DNA from: Primorskyibacter aestuariivivens
GTDB lineage: Bacteria > Pseudomonadota > Alphaproteobacteria > Rhodobacterales > Rhodobacteraceae
Assembly: GCF_028023675.1 (NCBI RefSeq)
Contig: NZ_JAQIOZ010000014.1
Span: 1 to 64,000, forward strand
Length of the DNA stretch: 64,000 bases
Direction of reading: 5' to 3'
Within the stretch, counting starts at the first letter, position 1. Each line of letters begins with the position of its first letter. The position numbers and the translations under genes are program-made. This document shows positions 54,939 to 63,274 of this stretch, piece after piece. The notes below the pieces were generated by a model. It was given only the letters and a program-made list of their open reading frames with translations. It had not been told where the DNA came from and searched no databases.

Positions 54939-55133
54939 ATGTGCAAGAACGCGAAAAACCCATGCCCCGGATGCAAGAAACATGAAAACGCCGACGCGGC
55001 CTGGATGTTCTTCACCGACGACGAGCGCAACGCCATCGAGGCATCGCGCAAGCGGTCGGCACTCTTCGACCTCTCCTTTATGAAACCTGCGGCCGGACAT
55101 GCTGGCACCCGTCCGGCCGCGTCCAACGGATAA
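54939..55133 (+). CDS. Small cysteine-bearing protein
   Basis: The protein is 64 aa behind GGAGGAGCC. The N-terminus MCKNAKNPCPGCKKHE has Cys2, Cys9 and Cys12, a possible metal or Fe-S site together with a nearby His. The rest is helical (FFTDDERNAIEASRKRSA) with a Pro/Ala tail. It lies 29 bases after the hydrolase and 8 bases before BKACE, inside the operon. I recognise no family. A metal-delivery or redox role is speculation. Confidence 0.65.
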   Translation: MCKNAKNPCPGCKKHENADAAWMFFTDDERNAIEASRKRSALFDLSFMKPAAGHAGTRPAASNG

Positions 55134-55141
55134 GTACACCC

Positions 55142-56002
55142 ATGACCACTCCCTGCATAATCTGTGTGGCGATCACGGGCAGTCTGCCCACAAAAGCCAA
55201 CAACCCTGCTGTTCCGATCACTGTTGCTGAACAGGTGGAATCAACCCAGGAGGCCTTTGAAGCCGGGGCCACCATTGTTCATGCCCATGTGCGCAACCAT
55301 GACGAAACCCAGTCTTCCGATCCGGAAAAGTTCGCCGCGCTGAAAGAGGGGATCGAGAAACACTGCCCCGGCATGATCATCCAGTTCTCGACCGGAGGGC
55401 GCTCGGGTGCAGGACAGACGCGCGGCGGGATGCTGCCGCTTGTGCCCGACATGGCCTCCCTGTCCGTCGGATCGAACAACTTCCCCACACGTGTTTATGA
55501 AAACCCGCCTGATCTGGTGGACTGGCTGGCCAGCGAAATGCTGGCCTACGATGTCAAACCGGAGATCGAAGCCTTCGACCTGAGCCACATCCTGAAAGCC
55601 AAGGACATGGCCGGCAAAGGTCAGCTTGTGGGCACGCCGTACATCCAATTCGTGATGGGCGTGAAAAACGCGATGCCGGTCGATCGGGATGTGTTCGACT
55701 ACTACATCCAAACCGTGAAACGCCTCTTCGGGGACGACGCCCCATGGTGCGCCGCGGGCATTGGTGCCAACCAGCTCAAACTGAACGAATGGGCCATCGC
55801 CGCGGGCGGTCATGCCCGCACCGGTCTGGAAGACAACGTTCGACTTGATCGCGACACGCTCGCTCCGAGCAACGCAGCCTTGGTGCGCCGGGCTGTTGAG
55901 ATCTGTGAGAGGAACGATCGCCCAGTGGCGAGCTGGCAAGAAGCGCGCAGCATTCTTGGGCTGCGGCTTCCCGAGAATGCCTCGAAAGGACGCGCAGCAT
56001 GA
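55142..56002 (+). CDS. BKACE family beta-keto acid cleavage enzyme
   Basis: The protein is 286 aa. It is a DUF849/BKACE TIM barrel: the N-terminal [19 protein letters not shown] and the zinc histidines His47 and His49 in [10 protein letters not shown] are diagnostic. These enzymes condense a beta-keto acid with acetyl-CoA and release acetoacetate and a new acyl-CoA. Beta-ketoadipate is a known substrate type, giving succinyl-CoA. It is placed after the enol-lactonase-like gene and overlaps the CoA-transferase gene by 4 bases, so beta-ketoadipate is the favoured substrate. Confidence 0.9.
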   Translation: MTTPCIICVAITGSLPTKANNPAVPITVAEQVESTQEAFEAGATIVHAHVRNHDETQSSDPEKFAALKEGIEKHCPGMIIQFSTGGRSGAGQTRGGMLPLVPDMASLSVGSNNFPTRVYENPPDLVDWLASEMLAYDVKPEIEAFDLSHILKAKDMAGKGQLVGTPYIQFVMGVKNAMPVDRDVFDYYIQTVKRLFGDDAPWCAAGIGANQLKLNEWAIAAGGHARTGLEDNVRLDRDTLAPSNAALVRRAVEICERNDRPVASWQEARSILGLRLPENASKGRAA

Positions 56003-56727
56003 ACAAGGTATACAAAACAGCCGCGGAGGCCCTGGATGGCCTCCTGCATGACGGGATGTTGGTCGCCGCCGGGGGCTTTGGCCTCTGTGGTATTCCGGAG
56101 CTTCTGATCGACGCCATTGTGGCAAGCGGCGTGAAGGACCTGACCGTCGCTTCGAACAATGCGGGCGTCGATGACTTCGGTCTTGGCAAGCTCTTGGCCA
56201 CTCGCCAGATCAAGAAGATGATGTCGTCCTACGTGGGCGAGAATGCCGAGTTCATGCGCCAGTATCTGAGCGGAGAACTGGAGCTGGAATTCAACCCCCA
56301 AGGCACGCTCGCCGAGCGCATGCGCGCTGGCGGGGCAGGCATCCCCGGATTTTACACCCAGACCGGTGTCGGCACCCAGATTGCCGAAACTAAGGAGGTC
56401 AAGCAGTTCGGGGGCAAGGACTACATTCTCGAAGAGGGCATTTTTGCCGACCTTTCCATCGTCAAAGCGTGGAAAGCCGACGACACTGGCAACCTGATTT
56501 TCCGGAAGACCGCGCGCAACTTCAATCCGCCCGCCGCCATGTGCGGCAAGGTCTGCGTGGCAGAGGTCGAGGAGATTGTGCCGCGCGGCTCCATCGACCC
56601 GGATCATATCCATTTGCCGGGGATCTACGTGCACCGTCTGATCCAGGGTCAGCACGAGAAACGCATCGAACAGCGCACAACGCGACCGCGCCCCGAAGGG
56701 GCAACACGCAAGCGGGAGGAAGCATAA
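55999..56727 (+). CDS. scoA: 3-oxoacid CoA-transferase subunit A (SCOT type)
   Basis: The protein is 242 aa. The family marks [29 protein letters not shown] and [22 protein letters not shown] are present. [24 protein letters not shown] at the C-terminus matches succinyl-CoA:acetoacetate transferases (ScoA) more than PcaI. With subunit B it moves CoA from succinyl-CoA to acetoacetate. This is exactly what is needed after BKACE. A PcaI role (beta-ketoadipate activation) is the alternative. Confidence 0.88.
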   Translation: MNKVYKTAAEALDGLLHDGMLVAAGGFGLCGIPELLIDAIVASGVKDLTVASNNAGVDDFGLGKLLATRQIKKMMSSYVGENAEFMRQYLSGELELEFNPQGTLAERMRAGGAGIPGFYTQTGVGTQIAETKEVKQFGGKDYILEEGIFADLSIVKAWKADDTGNLIFRKTARNFNPPAAMCGKVCVAEVEEIVPRGSIDPDHIHLPGIYVHRLIQGQHEKRIEQRTTRPRPEGATRKREEA

Positions 56728-57350
56728 TGCCCTGGGATCGCAACCAGATGGCGGCACGTGCCGCACAGGAACTCGAAGATGGCATGTATGTGAACCTCGG
56801 GATCGGCATCCCGACGCTCGTCGCCAATTACGTGGGCGACAAGGACATCACCCTGCAGTCCGAAAACGGCATGCTCGGAATGGGCCCGTTCCCCTATGTG
56901 GGCGAAGAGGACCCCGACCTGATCAATGCGGGCAAGCAGACGATCACGGAGCTTGCGCGCACCAGCTATTTCGACAGCGCCACGTCCTTCGGAATGATCC
57001 GCGGCGGCAAGATCGCCGCGGCCGTCCTTGGCGCGATGGAAGTATCCGAGAAGGGGGATCTCGCCAACTGGATGATCCCCGGCAAGCTGGTCAAGGGCAT
57101 GGGCGGTGCGATGGATCTTGTCGCAGGTGTCGGCCGTGTCGTTGTCGTCATGGATCACACAAACAAGCACGGCGACAGCAAGGTTCTGAAAGAATGTACC
57201 CTGCCGTTGACCGGCAAAGGCGTGGTCGATCGCATCATCACGAACCTTGGCGTGCTGGACGTGACCCATAAGGGGCTGCACATCGTCGAATGCGCCGACG
57301 GTGTCACCCGCGACGATATAATCACGGCGACCGAGGCAACAATTGTCTGA
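56727..57350 (+). CDS. scoB: 3-oxoacid CoA-transferase subunit B (SCOT type)
   Basis: The protein is 207 aa. The catalytic glutamate that forms the CoA thioester is Glu46 in QSENGMLGMGPFP. NLGIGIPTLVANYV and VVVMDHTNKHG are typical of ScoB/AtoA. The start overlaps the scoA stop by one base (TAATG). It completes the heteromeric transferase. No thiolase gene of the PcaF kind lies near, which supports the BKACE-SCOT route. Confidence 0.9.
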   Translation: MPWDRNQMAARAAQELEDGMYVNLGIGIPTLVANYVGDKDITLQSENGMLGMGPFPYVGEEDPDLINAGKQTITELARTSYFDSATSFGMIRGGKIAAAVLGAMEVSEKGDLANWMIPGKLVKGMGGAMDLVAGVGRVVVVMDHTNKHGDSKVLKECTLPLTGKGVVDRIITNLGVLDVTHKGLHIVECADGVTRDDIITATEATIV

Positions 57351-58551
57351 CGCGGCCGGACATCAAGGACTGCGCCTGAATGACGTTTCCGGCTCCGCAA
57401 TCGGAGCCGGTTTTCTGGCTGTCCTTGTGTCCTATGCAGGTCCTCTCCTGATCTATCTGAGCGCTGCTGAAGCGATGGGGATCTCGAAGGAGGGATTCTC
57501 GTCCTGGGTCTTCGCAATTTCCGTGGCAGCTGGCCTGTCGAGCATCGGGCTCAGCCTGTGGTTCCGTGTTCCGGTCGCGATGGCATGGTCGGCCCCCGGC
57601 ACGGTCCTTCTGATTTCTCTCGGAACGTCCTTGTCACCCGCCGAGATGGTCGGTGCCTATGTCGCTGTGGCAGGGGTTCTGGTCCTCATCGGCGTCTCCG
57701 GCGTATTCGAACGCCTTGTACAACTCTTGCCGCCTTCGGTGACCAATGGGATGATGGCTGGCATCCTTTTCGGGTTCGGCCTGAAGGCCGCCGGAGGATT
57801 GGCAACCGATCCTGCCGCAATTGCGCTGCTGATCGTCGTCTTCGCCGTCTGCGCGATGGTCTTTCCCCGTTTTTCCATGCTTGTCCTGCTGGCCTCGGCA
57901 CTGTTGATCAGCGCCGTCTTCTACGATGCATCGGTTGGAACCGTGGGCGTGGCTTTCGCGTCCCTCGAAGTCAGCGGACCGGTCTTTTCAATGGGGGCCA
58001 TGCTGAGCTTGGCATTGCCTTTGCTCATCACAACACTGAGTGGACAATACCTTCCGGGGATGGCGATCCTAAGGGCAAATGGCTTTCAGGTTTCGGCAAA
58101 TCCGATCCTCATTGTTGGCGGCCTTGTCTCTGTCCTGGCCGCGCTATTGGGTGGCATCACAACCGCGCTGGCCTCGATCACCGCAGCCTTCTGTGCGGGA
58201 TCAGATAGCCATGAAGACCGCGACCGCCGTTATGTCGCCGGCATCGCCTGTGGCGTTTTCTTCTGCCTTGGCGGCGTTTTCGCCGGGACCATCGTTGAAG
58301 TCCTGGTGCTTTTGCCGACTGCCCTTATTGCCCTGCTGGCTGGTCTCGCGCTCTTACAACCTATCCTGAAATTCACCGGTGCGATGCTGGCGTCTGACGA
58401 TGCTCAGGCCGGGCTGCTCACGTTCCTGTTCACGGCATCCGGCGTGACCCTGTCCGGGATCGGTTCGGCGTTTTGGGGCGTGGTGATTGGGATCGCCGTT
58501 CACTTTCTGGGCAGGTCCGCGGCGATAATTTCGGGCGGCACAAACACCTGA
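57343..58551 (+). CDS. benE: Benzoate/H+ symporter BenE family
   Basis: The protein is 402 aa, beginning at TTG 57343 inside the scoB end (8-base overlap). About 12 hydrophobic helices are visible. The segments VPVAMAWSAPGTVLL, PPSVTNGMMAGILFGFG and GGITTALASITAAFCAG are conserved BenE marks. BenE imports benzoate with protons. It gives the cluster a second uptake route beside the ABC system. It is the last gene of this operon. Confidence 0.88.
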   Translation: MSDAAGHQGLRLNDVSGSAIGAGFLAVLVSYAGPLLIYLSAAEAMGISKEGFSSWVFAISVAAGLSSIGLSLWFRVPVAMAWSAPGTVLLISLGTSLSPAEMVGAYVAVAGVLVLIGVSGVFERLVQLLPPSVTNGMMAGILFGFGLKAAGGLATDPAAIALLIVVFAVCAMVFPRFSMLVLLASALLISAVFYDASVGTVGVAFASLEVSGPVFSMGAMLSLALPLLITTLSGQYLPGMAILRANGFQVSANPILIVGGLVSVLAALLGGITTALASITAAFCAGSDSHEDRDRRYVAGIACGVFFCLGGVFAGTIVEVLVLLPTALIALLAGLALLQPILKFTGAMLASDDAQAGLLTFLFTASGVTLSGIGSAFWGVVIGIAVHFLGRSAAIISGGTNT

Positions 58552-58712
58552 GAATTCACACATTCATCAAATGACGGCTGGTGAAGGAGAGACGAACGGA
58601 CTCCCTGCCAAGGCACCATCATGATCTGCGACGGCAAGGCCCCCAACCAAATCGCAGGTTTGACGTCAGCACTGGCTTTTAGAGCTGCCAAAAGGCAAGC
58701 GCTCGCGCGTCT

Positions 58713-59330
58713 TCAGGACAGATACCCCAAAACGATTGGGACAATAACCGCGCCAAACAGAGTCGACATCACGATGGCTGAGGCACCGACCCCTTTTACG
58801 TTGTGGCACCCGCACAAGACGACAAAGGACAAGAATAGCGGCATGAAGGCGAACAGAACGGAATCTTGCGCCACTGGATCATCCCATCCGAAGACCATCC
58901 AAAACCCAATTCCGACAACCAGTGGATGCAGCAGGAGCTTTGTCGTGGTTACCGCCAGAACGTGAGGACCGCTTCGGGACATGCGGAATTGGAGAATACC
59001 GCCGCCAATAACAAACAACGCTACAAACGGCGCTGCCGATGCAATCGAGGAAACAATCTTGTCGCCCCACGCGGGAAGCGACAGGCCCGTTGCGAGAAAG
59101 GCAAATCCTGCGAGAAGACCGAGCACAACAGGGTTGCGGGAGAGCGCTTTGATCGCTGTCGAAAACGCGTTTCCTTCGGGTCGCTCTTCGGCCAGCAAGG
59201 CAAGCGCCGTCACAAAAGGCATGATGAGCGCAACCTCGGCAAAGACGACCCGGGCAAAAGCCTCCTCCGTGCGATCCGGTGATATGCTACCCAACGCGCC
59301 CTCGGCCGTTGTCAGAGTTTCCGCCTTTAG
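58713..59330 (-). pseudogene. AEC family transporter, N-terminally truncated
   Basis: The frame encodes about 205 recognisable residues of an auxin-efflux-carrier-type permease. AFARVVFAEVALIMPFVTALALL, then RNPVVLGLLAGFAFLATGLSLP, and the C-terminal LHPLVVGIGFWMVFGW are helices of the second half. Full AEC proteins are about 310 aa, so roughly the first 100 residues are missing. The open frame upstream of 59330 is Arg/Ser-rich and runs into the neighbouring ATPase gene, with no homology character. This looks like a gene cut at an insertion or deletion junction. Confidence 0.65.
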
Positions 59331-59418
59331 ATCAGGTGCACGGGCTGGTGTCGTGCGCTGATTTAATCTGCTCCTCCGGGACCTTGCGCCTGACGCCGCA
59401 GTCCGAGCCATGGTTTGT

Positions 59419-60414
59419 TCAATCGACGCGCATGCCCTCGCGATTGAAATGATAGGCATTTTGCGGCTTGAATCCGAGCCGCAGATCCTGACCCGGCTCT
59501 ACCGCGTGTTGCCCGAACAGGCGTGCGGTGATCTGATGATCGTTCACCTGCGCAATGACATTGGTGTCGCCGCCCAGTTTCTCGACATGGCTGACCCGTG
59601 CGGCAAGCGCGCCACTGTCGTCAAGAAACAGGTCCTCCGGTCGGACGCCCATCGTGCGATCGTCACCTTCCTGAAGCAGTTGCGCGGGAAAGAAATTCAT
59701 CGACGGTGAGCCGAGGAACCCCGCCACAAACTGGTTTGCCGGGTTGTTATACAGCTCCATCGGGCTGCCGATCTGCTCGACCCGGCCATCGCGCAGCACG
59801 ACGATCTTGTCGGCCAGCGTCATGGCTTCGGTCTGGTCGTGGGTCACATAGATCATCGAGGCACCAAGCTGTCGGTGCAGGTTCGCAATCTCGATCCGGG
59901 TATTCATTCGCAGTGCCGCGTCGAGATTGCTGAGAGGTTCGTCGAAAAGGAACAGTTTCGGCTCGCGCACGATGGCGCGGGCGATGGCGACCCGCTGACG
60001 CTGGCCACCGGAAAGCTCGGACGGGAACCGGTCCAGATAGGGTTCGAGGTTCAGCATCCGCGATGCCTCCTGCACCCGTTCCTCGATCAGCGCCTTCGAC
60101 TGCCCTTCCTGTTTGAGTGCCAGGGTCATGTTGCCGCGTACGTTCAGATGCGGGTAGAGCGCATAGCTTTGAAACACCATCGCGATCCCGCGCTTGGAAG
60201 GGGGCGTCAGGTTAACGACTTCGCCTCCGATCCGGATCTCGCCGGAACTGGCATCCTCCAGCCCCGCGATCACCCGCAGCAGCGTTGACTTTCCGCATCC
60301 TGACGGCCCGACGAAGACCACAAACTCGCCTTCCTCGACCTCCATGTTGATATCCTTCAGCACATGGACTTCGCCAAATGACTTGTTGACGTTTTGCAGG
60401 GACAGAGCAGTCAT
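59419..60414 (-). CDS. Sugar-type ABC transporter ATP-binding protein (UgpC/MalK-like)
   Basis: The protein is 331 aa. Walker A is GPSGCGKST near residue 38, signature LSGGQRQRVAIARAI, Walker B LFLFDEPLSNLDA, and the switch YVTHDQTEAM. The C-terminal TOBE-like regulatory domain contains MGVRPEDLFL. It energises the two permeases encoded upstream on the same strand. Its start overlaps the oxidoreductase stop by 4 bases. The substrate class is carbohydrate or polyol, by family. Confidence 0.93.
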   Translation of the reverse strand: MTALSLQNVNKSFGEVHVLKDINMEVEEGEFVVFVGPSGCGKSTLLRVIAGLEDASSGEIRIGGEVVNLTPPSKRGIAMVFQSYALYPHLNVRGNMTLALKQEGQSKALIEERVQEASRMLNLEPYLDRFPSELSGGQRQRVAIARAIVREPKLFLFDEPLSNLDAALRMNTRIEIANLHRQLGASMIYVTHDQTEAMTLADKIVVLRDGRVEQIGSPMELYNNPANQFVAGFLGSPSMNFFPAQLLQEGDDRTMGVRPEDLFLDDSGALAARVSHVEKLGGDTNVIAQVNDHQITARLFGQHAVEPGQDLRLGFKPQNAYHFNREGMRVD

Positions 60415-61445
60415 TTCAGGGTCTCCTCAAGCGAAATGGATTGGCCAGTGCGGATGCTTTCATCGGCGGCCAGACAGATTGCGAGCGACGCGACAGCGTC
60501 ATTCATGTGGCGGGACAGGTCGATATCTTCGGCAATTGCGCGGAGCATGAAGGCCTGCTCCGCATCGCAGAGCGCCTGATGTCCGGGCTCGTCGGGAAGG
60601 TCGATCAGCCGATCGTCGCCGGGGCGGTGCAGCAGCAGGCCGCCCACCTTTGTGTGCCCTTCGATGTCGGACGAGGCGCCCTTGTTGGCGTCGGTGATTG
60701 AAACCGAGCCGTTGGGCGACACGATGTCTTTCACGAAAAACGCGGTCTCCGACATCATCGGGCCCCAGCCGGCCTCGTACCAGCCGACCGATCCATCGGC
60801 GAAGATCACCTGAAACTGGCCGTAATTATACATATCTTCGGCAATCTCTTCCGAAAGCCGCAGGCCCATGCCATGCACCCGAACCGGCGGCGCATCGGTG
60901 ATCTGACACATGACATCGACGTAATGCACCCCGCAATCCACGATGGGCGATGTGGTCTGCATCAACGCTTTGTGCTTTTCCCAATCCGCGCCGCTAGACT
61001 GTTGATTGAGGTTGAGCCGGAAAACGTATGGCCCGCCCAAGGTGCGTGCCTCGTCAATCAGCCGCATCCAGCTGGGGTGATGGCGCAGGATATAGCCCAC
61101 AACCAGCTTGCGCCCGGTGGATTTGGCCGCGTCCACCACCCTTTGCGCCTCGGCCACGGTCAGCGCGAGCGGTTTCTCGACAAACACATGCGCGCCCGCC
61201 TGCATCGCCGCCACCGCGTAATCGGCATGGGTGTCGGTATAGGTGGCGATAACCACGAGATCGGGTTTGGTCGCGGTCAGTGCCTCGGCAAAGCCGCTGA
61301 ACACCGGGTAGCCGCCAAGATCGGGGTCATCCAGCACGCCACTGCGATTGACCACCCCGACAATCTCGGCATCCGGATGGGCATGGTGGGCCAACGCATG
61401 GCTGCGCCCCATATTGCCCAGACCTGCAATCAGAACACGGGTCAT
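60411..61445 (-). CDS. Gfo/Idh/MocA family oxidoreductase
   Basis: The protein is 344 aa from the ATG at 61445. The NAD(P)-binding fold is VLIAGLGNMGRSHALAH at the N-terminus. The family motif HVFVEKPLALTVAEAQRVVDAA (EKP) and VDCGVHYVD contain the likely catalytic Lys and His. Such enzymes oxidise or reduce sugars and inositols. Its place inside the transporter operon, coupled on both sides by overlaps, suggests it acts on the imported sugar. A 65-codon upstream extension is rejected. Confidence 0.92.
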   Translation of the reverse strand: MTRVLIAGLGNMGRSHALAHHAHPDAEIVGVVNRSGVLDDPDLGGYPVFSGFAEALTATKPDLVVIATYTDTHADYAVAAMQAGAHVFVEKPLALTVAEAQRVVDAAKSTGRKLVVGYILRHHPSWMRLIDEARTLGGPYVFRLNLNQQSSGADWEKHKALMQTTSPIVDCGVHYVDVMCQITDAPPVRVHGMGLRLSEEIAEDMYNYGQFQVIFADGSVGWYEAGWGPMMSETAFFVKDIVSPNGSVSITDANKGASSDIEGHTKVGGLLLHRPGDDRLIDLPDEPGHQALCDAEQAFMLRAIAEDIDLSRHMNDAVASLAICLAADESIRTGQSISLEETLK

Positions 61446-62281
61446 TTCACGGCTCCCGAGGTAATGCCGCGGATCAGCTGGCGCGAGAAGATCACATAGA
61501 GCACCAGCACCGGCAGGATCGCCATGGACAGCGCCGACAGAACCGCATTCCAGTCGGTCACGAACTGGCCGATGAAGACTTGGCTGCCAAGCGTCAGCGT
61601 CTTTGTCTCCTCGGCAGGAGCAAGGATCAGCGGGAACCACAGATCGTTCCAGATCGGGATCATGTTGAACACGGCAACCGTCGCCATCGCGGGCCGGACC
61701 AGCGGCAGGACCAGACGAAAGAAGATCGTGTATTCGCTCAGCCCGTCAATGCGCCCGGCATTTTTCAGGTCGTCTGACACCTGTCGCATGAATTCGGACA
61801 GGATGAATACTGCCAGCGGCAAGCCTTGCGCGGTGTAGACCAGGATCAGCGCCCAAAGCGAGTTCACCAGCCCAGTGGCCACCATCATCTCAAGGATCGC
61901 GACCGTGCCGATGCGGATCGGAATCATGATCCCAAGAGCAAGGTAAAGCCCCATGATCATATTGCCCCGGAACCGGTACTCGCTCAGCGCATAGGCCGCC
62001 ATCGCGCCAAACAGCAGCACAAAGAAGAGCGACGCCACGGTGACGATCATGGAGTTCTGGAAATAGAGGAAGAAATCCCCCTGCTGCATCACCGTCTCGT
62101 AGCCGATGGTCGAGAAACTGTCCGCATCAGGCAGCGCCAGCGGTTCGCGAAAGATCGAGCGGCGCTCCTTGAAGCTGTTGATCAGGATGACGAAGACCGG
62201 GAAGAGCGCAATCAGCGTGTAGAGAATGAGCGCCCCGTGCATCGCCACGGTGTTGAACGGGTTGGAACGTGCCTTGTTCAT
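61442..62281 (-). CDS. Carbohydrate ABC transporter permease (MalG type)
   Basis: The protein is 279 aa from the ATG at 62281, with six hydrophobic helices. The EAA loop is NAGRIDGLSEYTIFFRLVLPLVRPAM, the contact site for the ATPase. MalG-type permeases form the inner-membrane channel with the MalF-type partner. It overlaps the oxidoreductase by 4 bases and lies 10 bases after the other permease. Confidence 0.93.
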   Translation of the reverse strand: MNKARSNPFNTVAMHGALILYTLIALFPVFVILINSFKERRSIFREPLALPDADSFSTIGYETVMQQGDFFLYFQNSMIVTVASLFFVLLFGAMAAYALSEYRFRGNMIMGLYLALGIMIPIRIGTVAILEMMVATGLVNSLWALILVYTAQGLPLAVFILSEFMRQVSDDLKNAGRIDGLSEYTIFFRLVLPLVRPAMATVAVFNMIPIWNDLWFPLILAPAEETKTLTLGSQVFIGQFVTDWNAVLSALSMAILPVLVLYVIFSRQLIRGITSGAVK

Positions 62282-62291
62282 GATCTCGTCC

Positions 62292-63206
62292 TCACAGCTG
62301 GTAACGGCGCATCCGGGTCTGGATGCCAAAGAGATAGATGCAGACACCGACAAGGATGATCGCGAACATGGCACCTGCGATCGCCGACCCCATATGCGGA
62401 TCGCCAAGCTGAAGCTGGAAGCCAAAGAAGGTGCGATACATGAAGGTGCCCAGAATATCGGTCGAGAAATCCGGACCTGCCAGCGCGCCCTGTGCTGCAT
62501 AGATCAGGTCGAACGCGTTGAAGTTGCCCACAAAAGTCAGGATCGAGATGATCCCGATCGAGGGCAGGATCAGTGGCAGCTTGATCTTCCAGAACGCCGC
62601 CATTCCGGTGATCCCGTCGACTTCGCCCGCTTCCAGGATTTCTTCAGGGATGGTCAGAAGCGCGGCATAGATCAGCATCATCGGGATGCCCACGAATTGC
62701 CAGACCGACACCAGAGCCAGCGTGGTCAGGGCATACTCCTCCTTGCCGAGCCAAGGGGCATAAAGCGATTTCAGCCCGACCGCGTCCAGCATGGAGGGCG
62801 CGATGCCCCAGATCGGCGACAGGATGAGTTTCCAGGCAAAGCCCACGATCACGAAGGACAGGATGGTGGGGATGAAAATGGCCGAGCGGTAGAGCGCGGC
62901 AAAGCGCAGGCGCGGATGGCTGAGCAGCGCGGCCAGCGCGATCCCAATGGGGTTTTGGACCAGCATGTGGATCAGGAAGAACCAGAAATTGTTTCCCAGC
63001 GCGTTCCAGAATTGCTCTGACCAGATCGGGTCAAAGAACAGCGTGCGGAAATTCTCCAGCCCGACAAAGACCCGTTCCTGATCTATCTTGGCGTACAGAG
63101 CGAGCCGCAACGTGTTGAAAAGCGGGAATATCATCACAGCGGTATAGATGATGACGGCTGGCGCAAGAAACACGAGGATATGCCAGCGGATGCGGGCTTT
63201 GGTCAT
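62292..63206 (-). CDS. Carbohydrate ABC transporter permease (MalF type)
   Basis: The protein is 304 aa. The start MTKARIRWHILVFLAPAVIIYTAVMIFPLFNTL is typical of MalF/UgpA permeases. The EAA loop is LEAGEVDGITGMAAFWKIKLPLILPS. Six hydrophobic helices follow. It is separated from the binding-protein gene by a stem-loop, as in many sugar importers. Confidence 0.93.
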   Translation of the reverse strand: MTKARIRWHILVFLAPAVIIYTAVMIFPLFNTLRLALYAKIDQERVFVGLENFRTLFFDPIWSEQFWNALGNNFWFFLIHMLVQNPIGIALAALLSHPRLRFAALYRSAIFIPTILSFVIVGFAWKLILSPIWGIAPSMLDAVGLKSLYAPWLGKEEYALTTLALVSVWQFVGIPMMLIYAALLTIPEEILEAGEVDGITGMAAFWKIKLPLILPSIGIISILTFVGNFNAFDLIYAAQGALAGPDFSTDILGTFMYRTFFGFQLQLGDPHMGSAIAGAMFAIILVGVCIYLFGIQTRMRRYQL

Positions 63207-63227
63207 GGGTCAATCTCCGGCAAGGGG

Positions 63228-63255
63228 GTCCCGGGCGCTTGTGGCCGCCCGGGAC
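63228..63255 (-). other. Intercistronic stem-loop after sugar-binding-protein gene
   Basis: GTCCCGGGCG (63228-63237) pairs with CGCCCGGGAC (63246-63255) over an 8-base loop. It lies between the binding-protein stop and the first permease. It has no T-run and probably sets the binding-protein to permease ratio. Confidence 0.6.
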
Positions 63256-63274
63256 AAAGTGCAGCAACGGAAGT

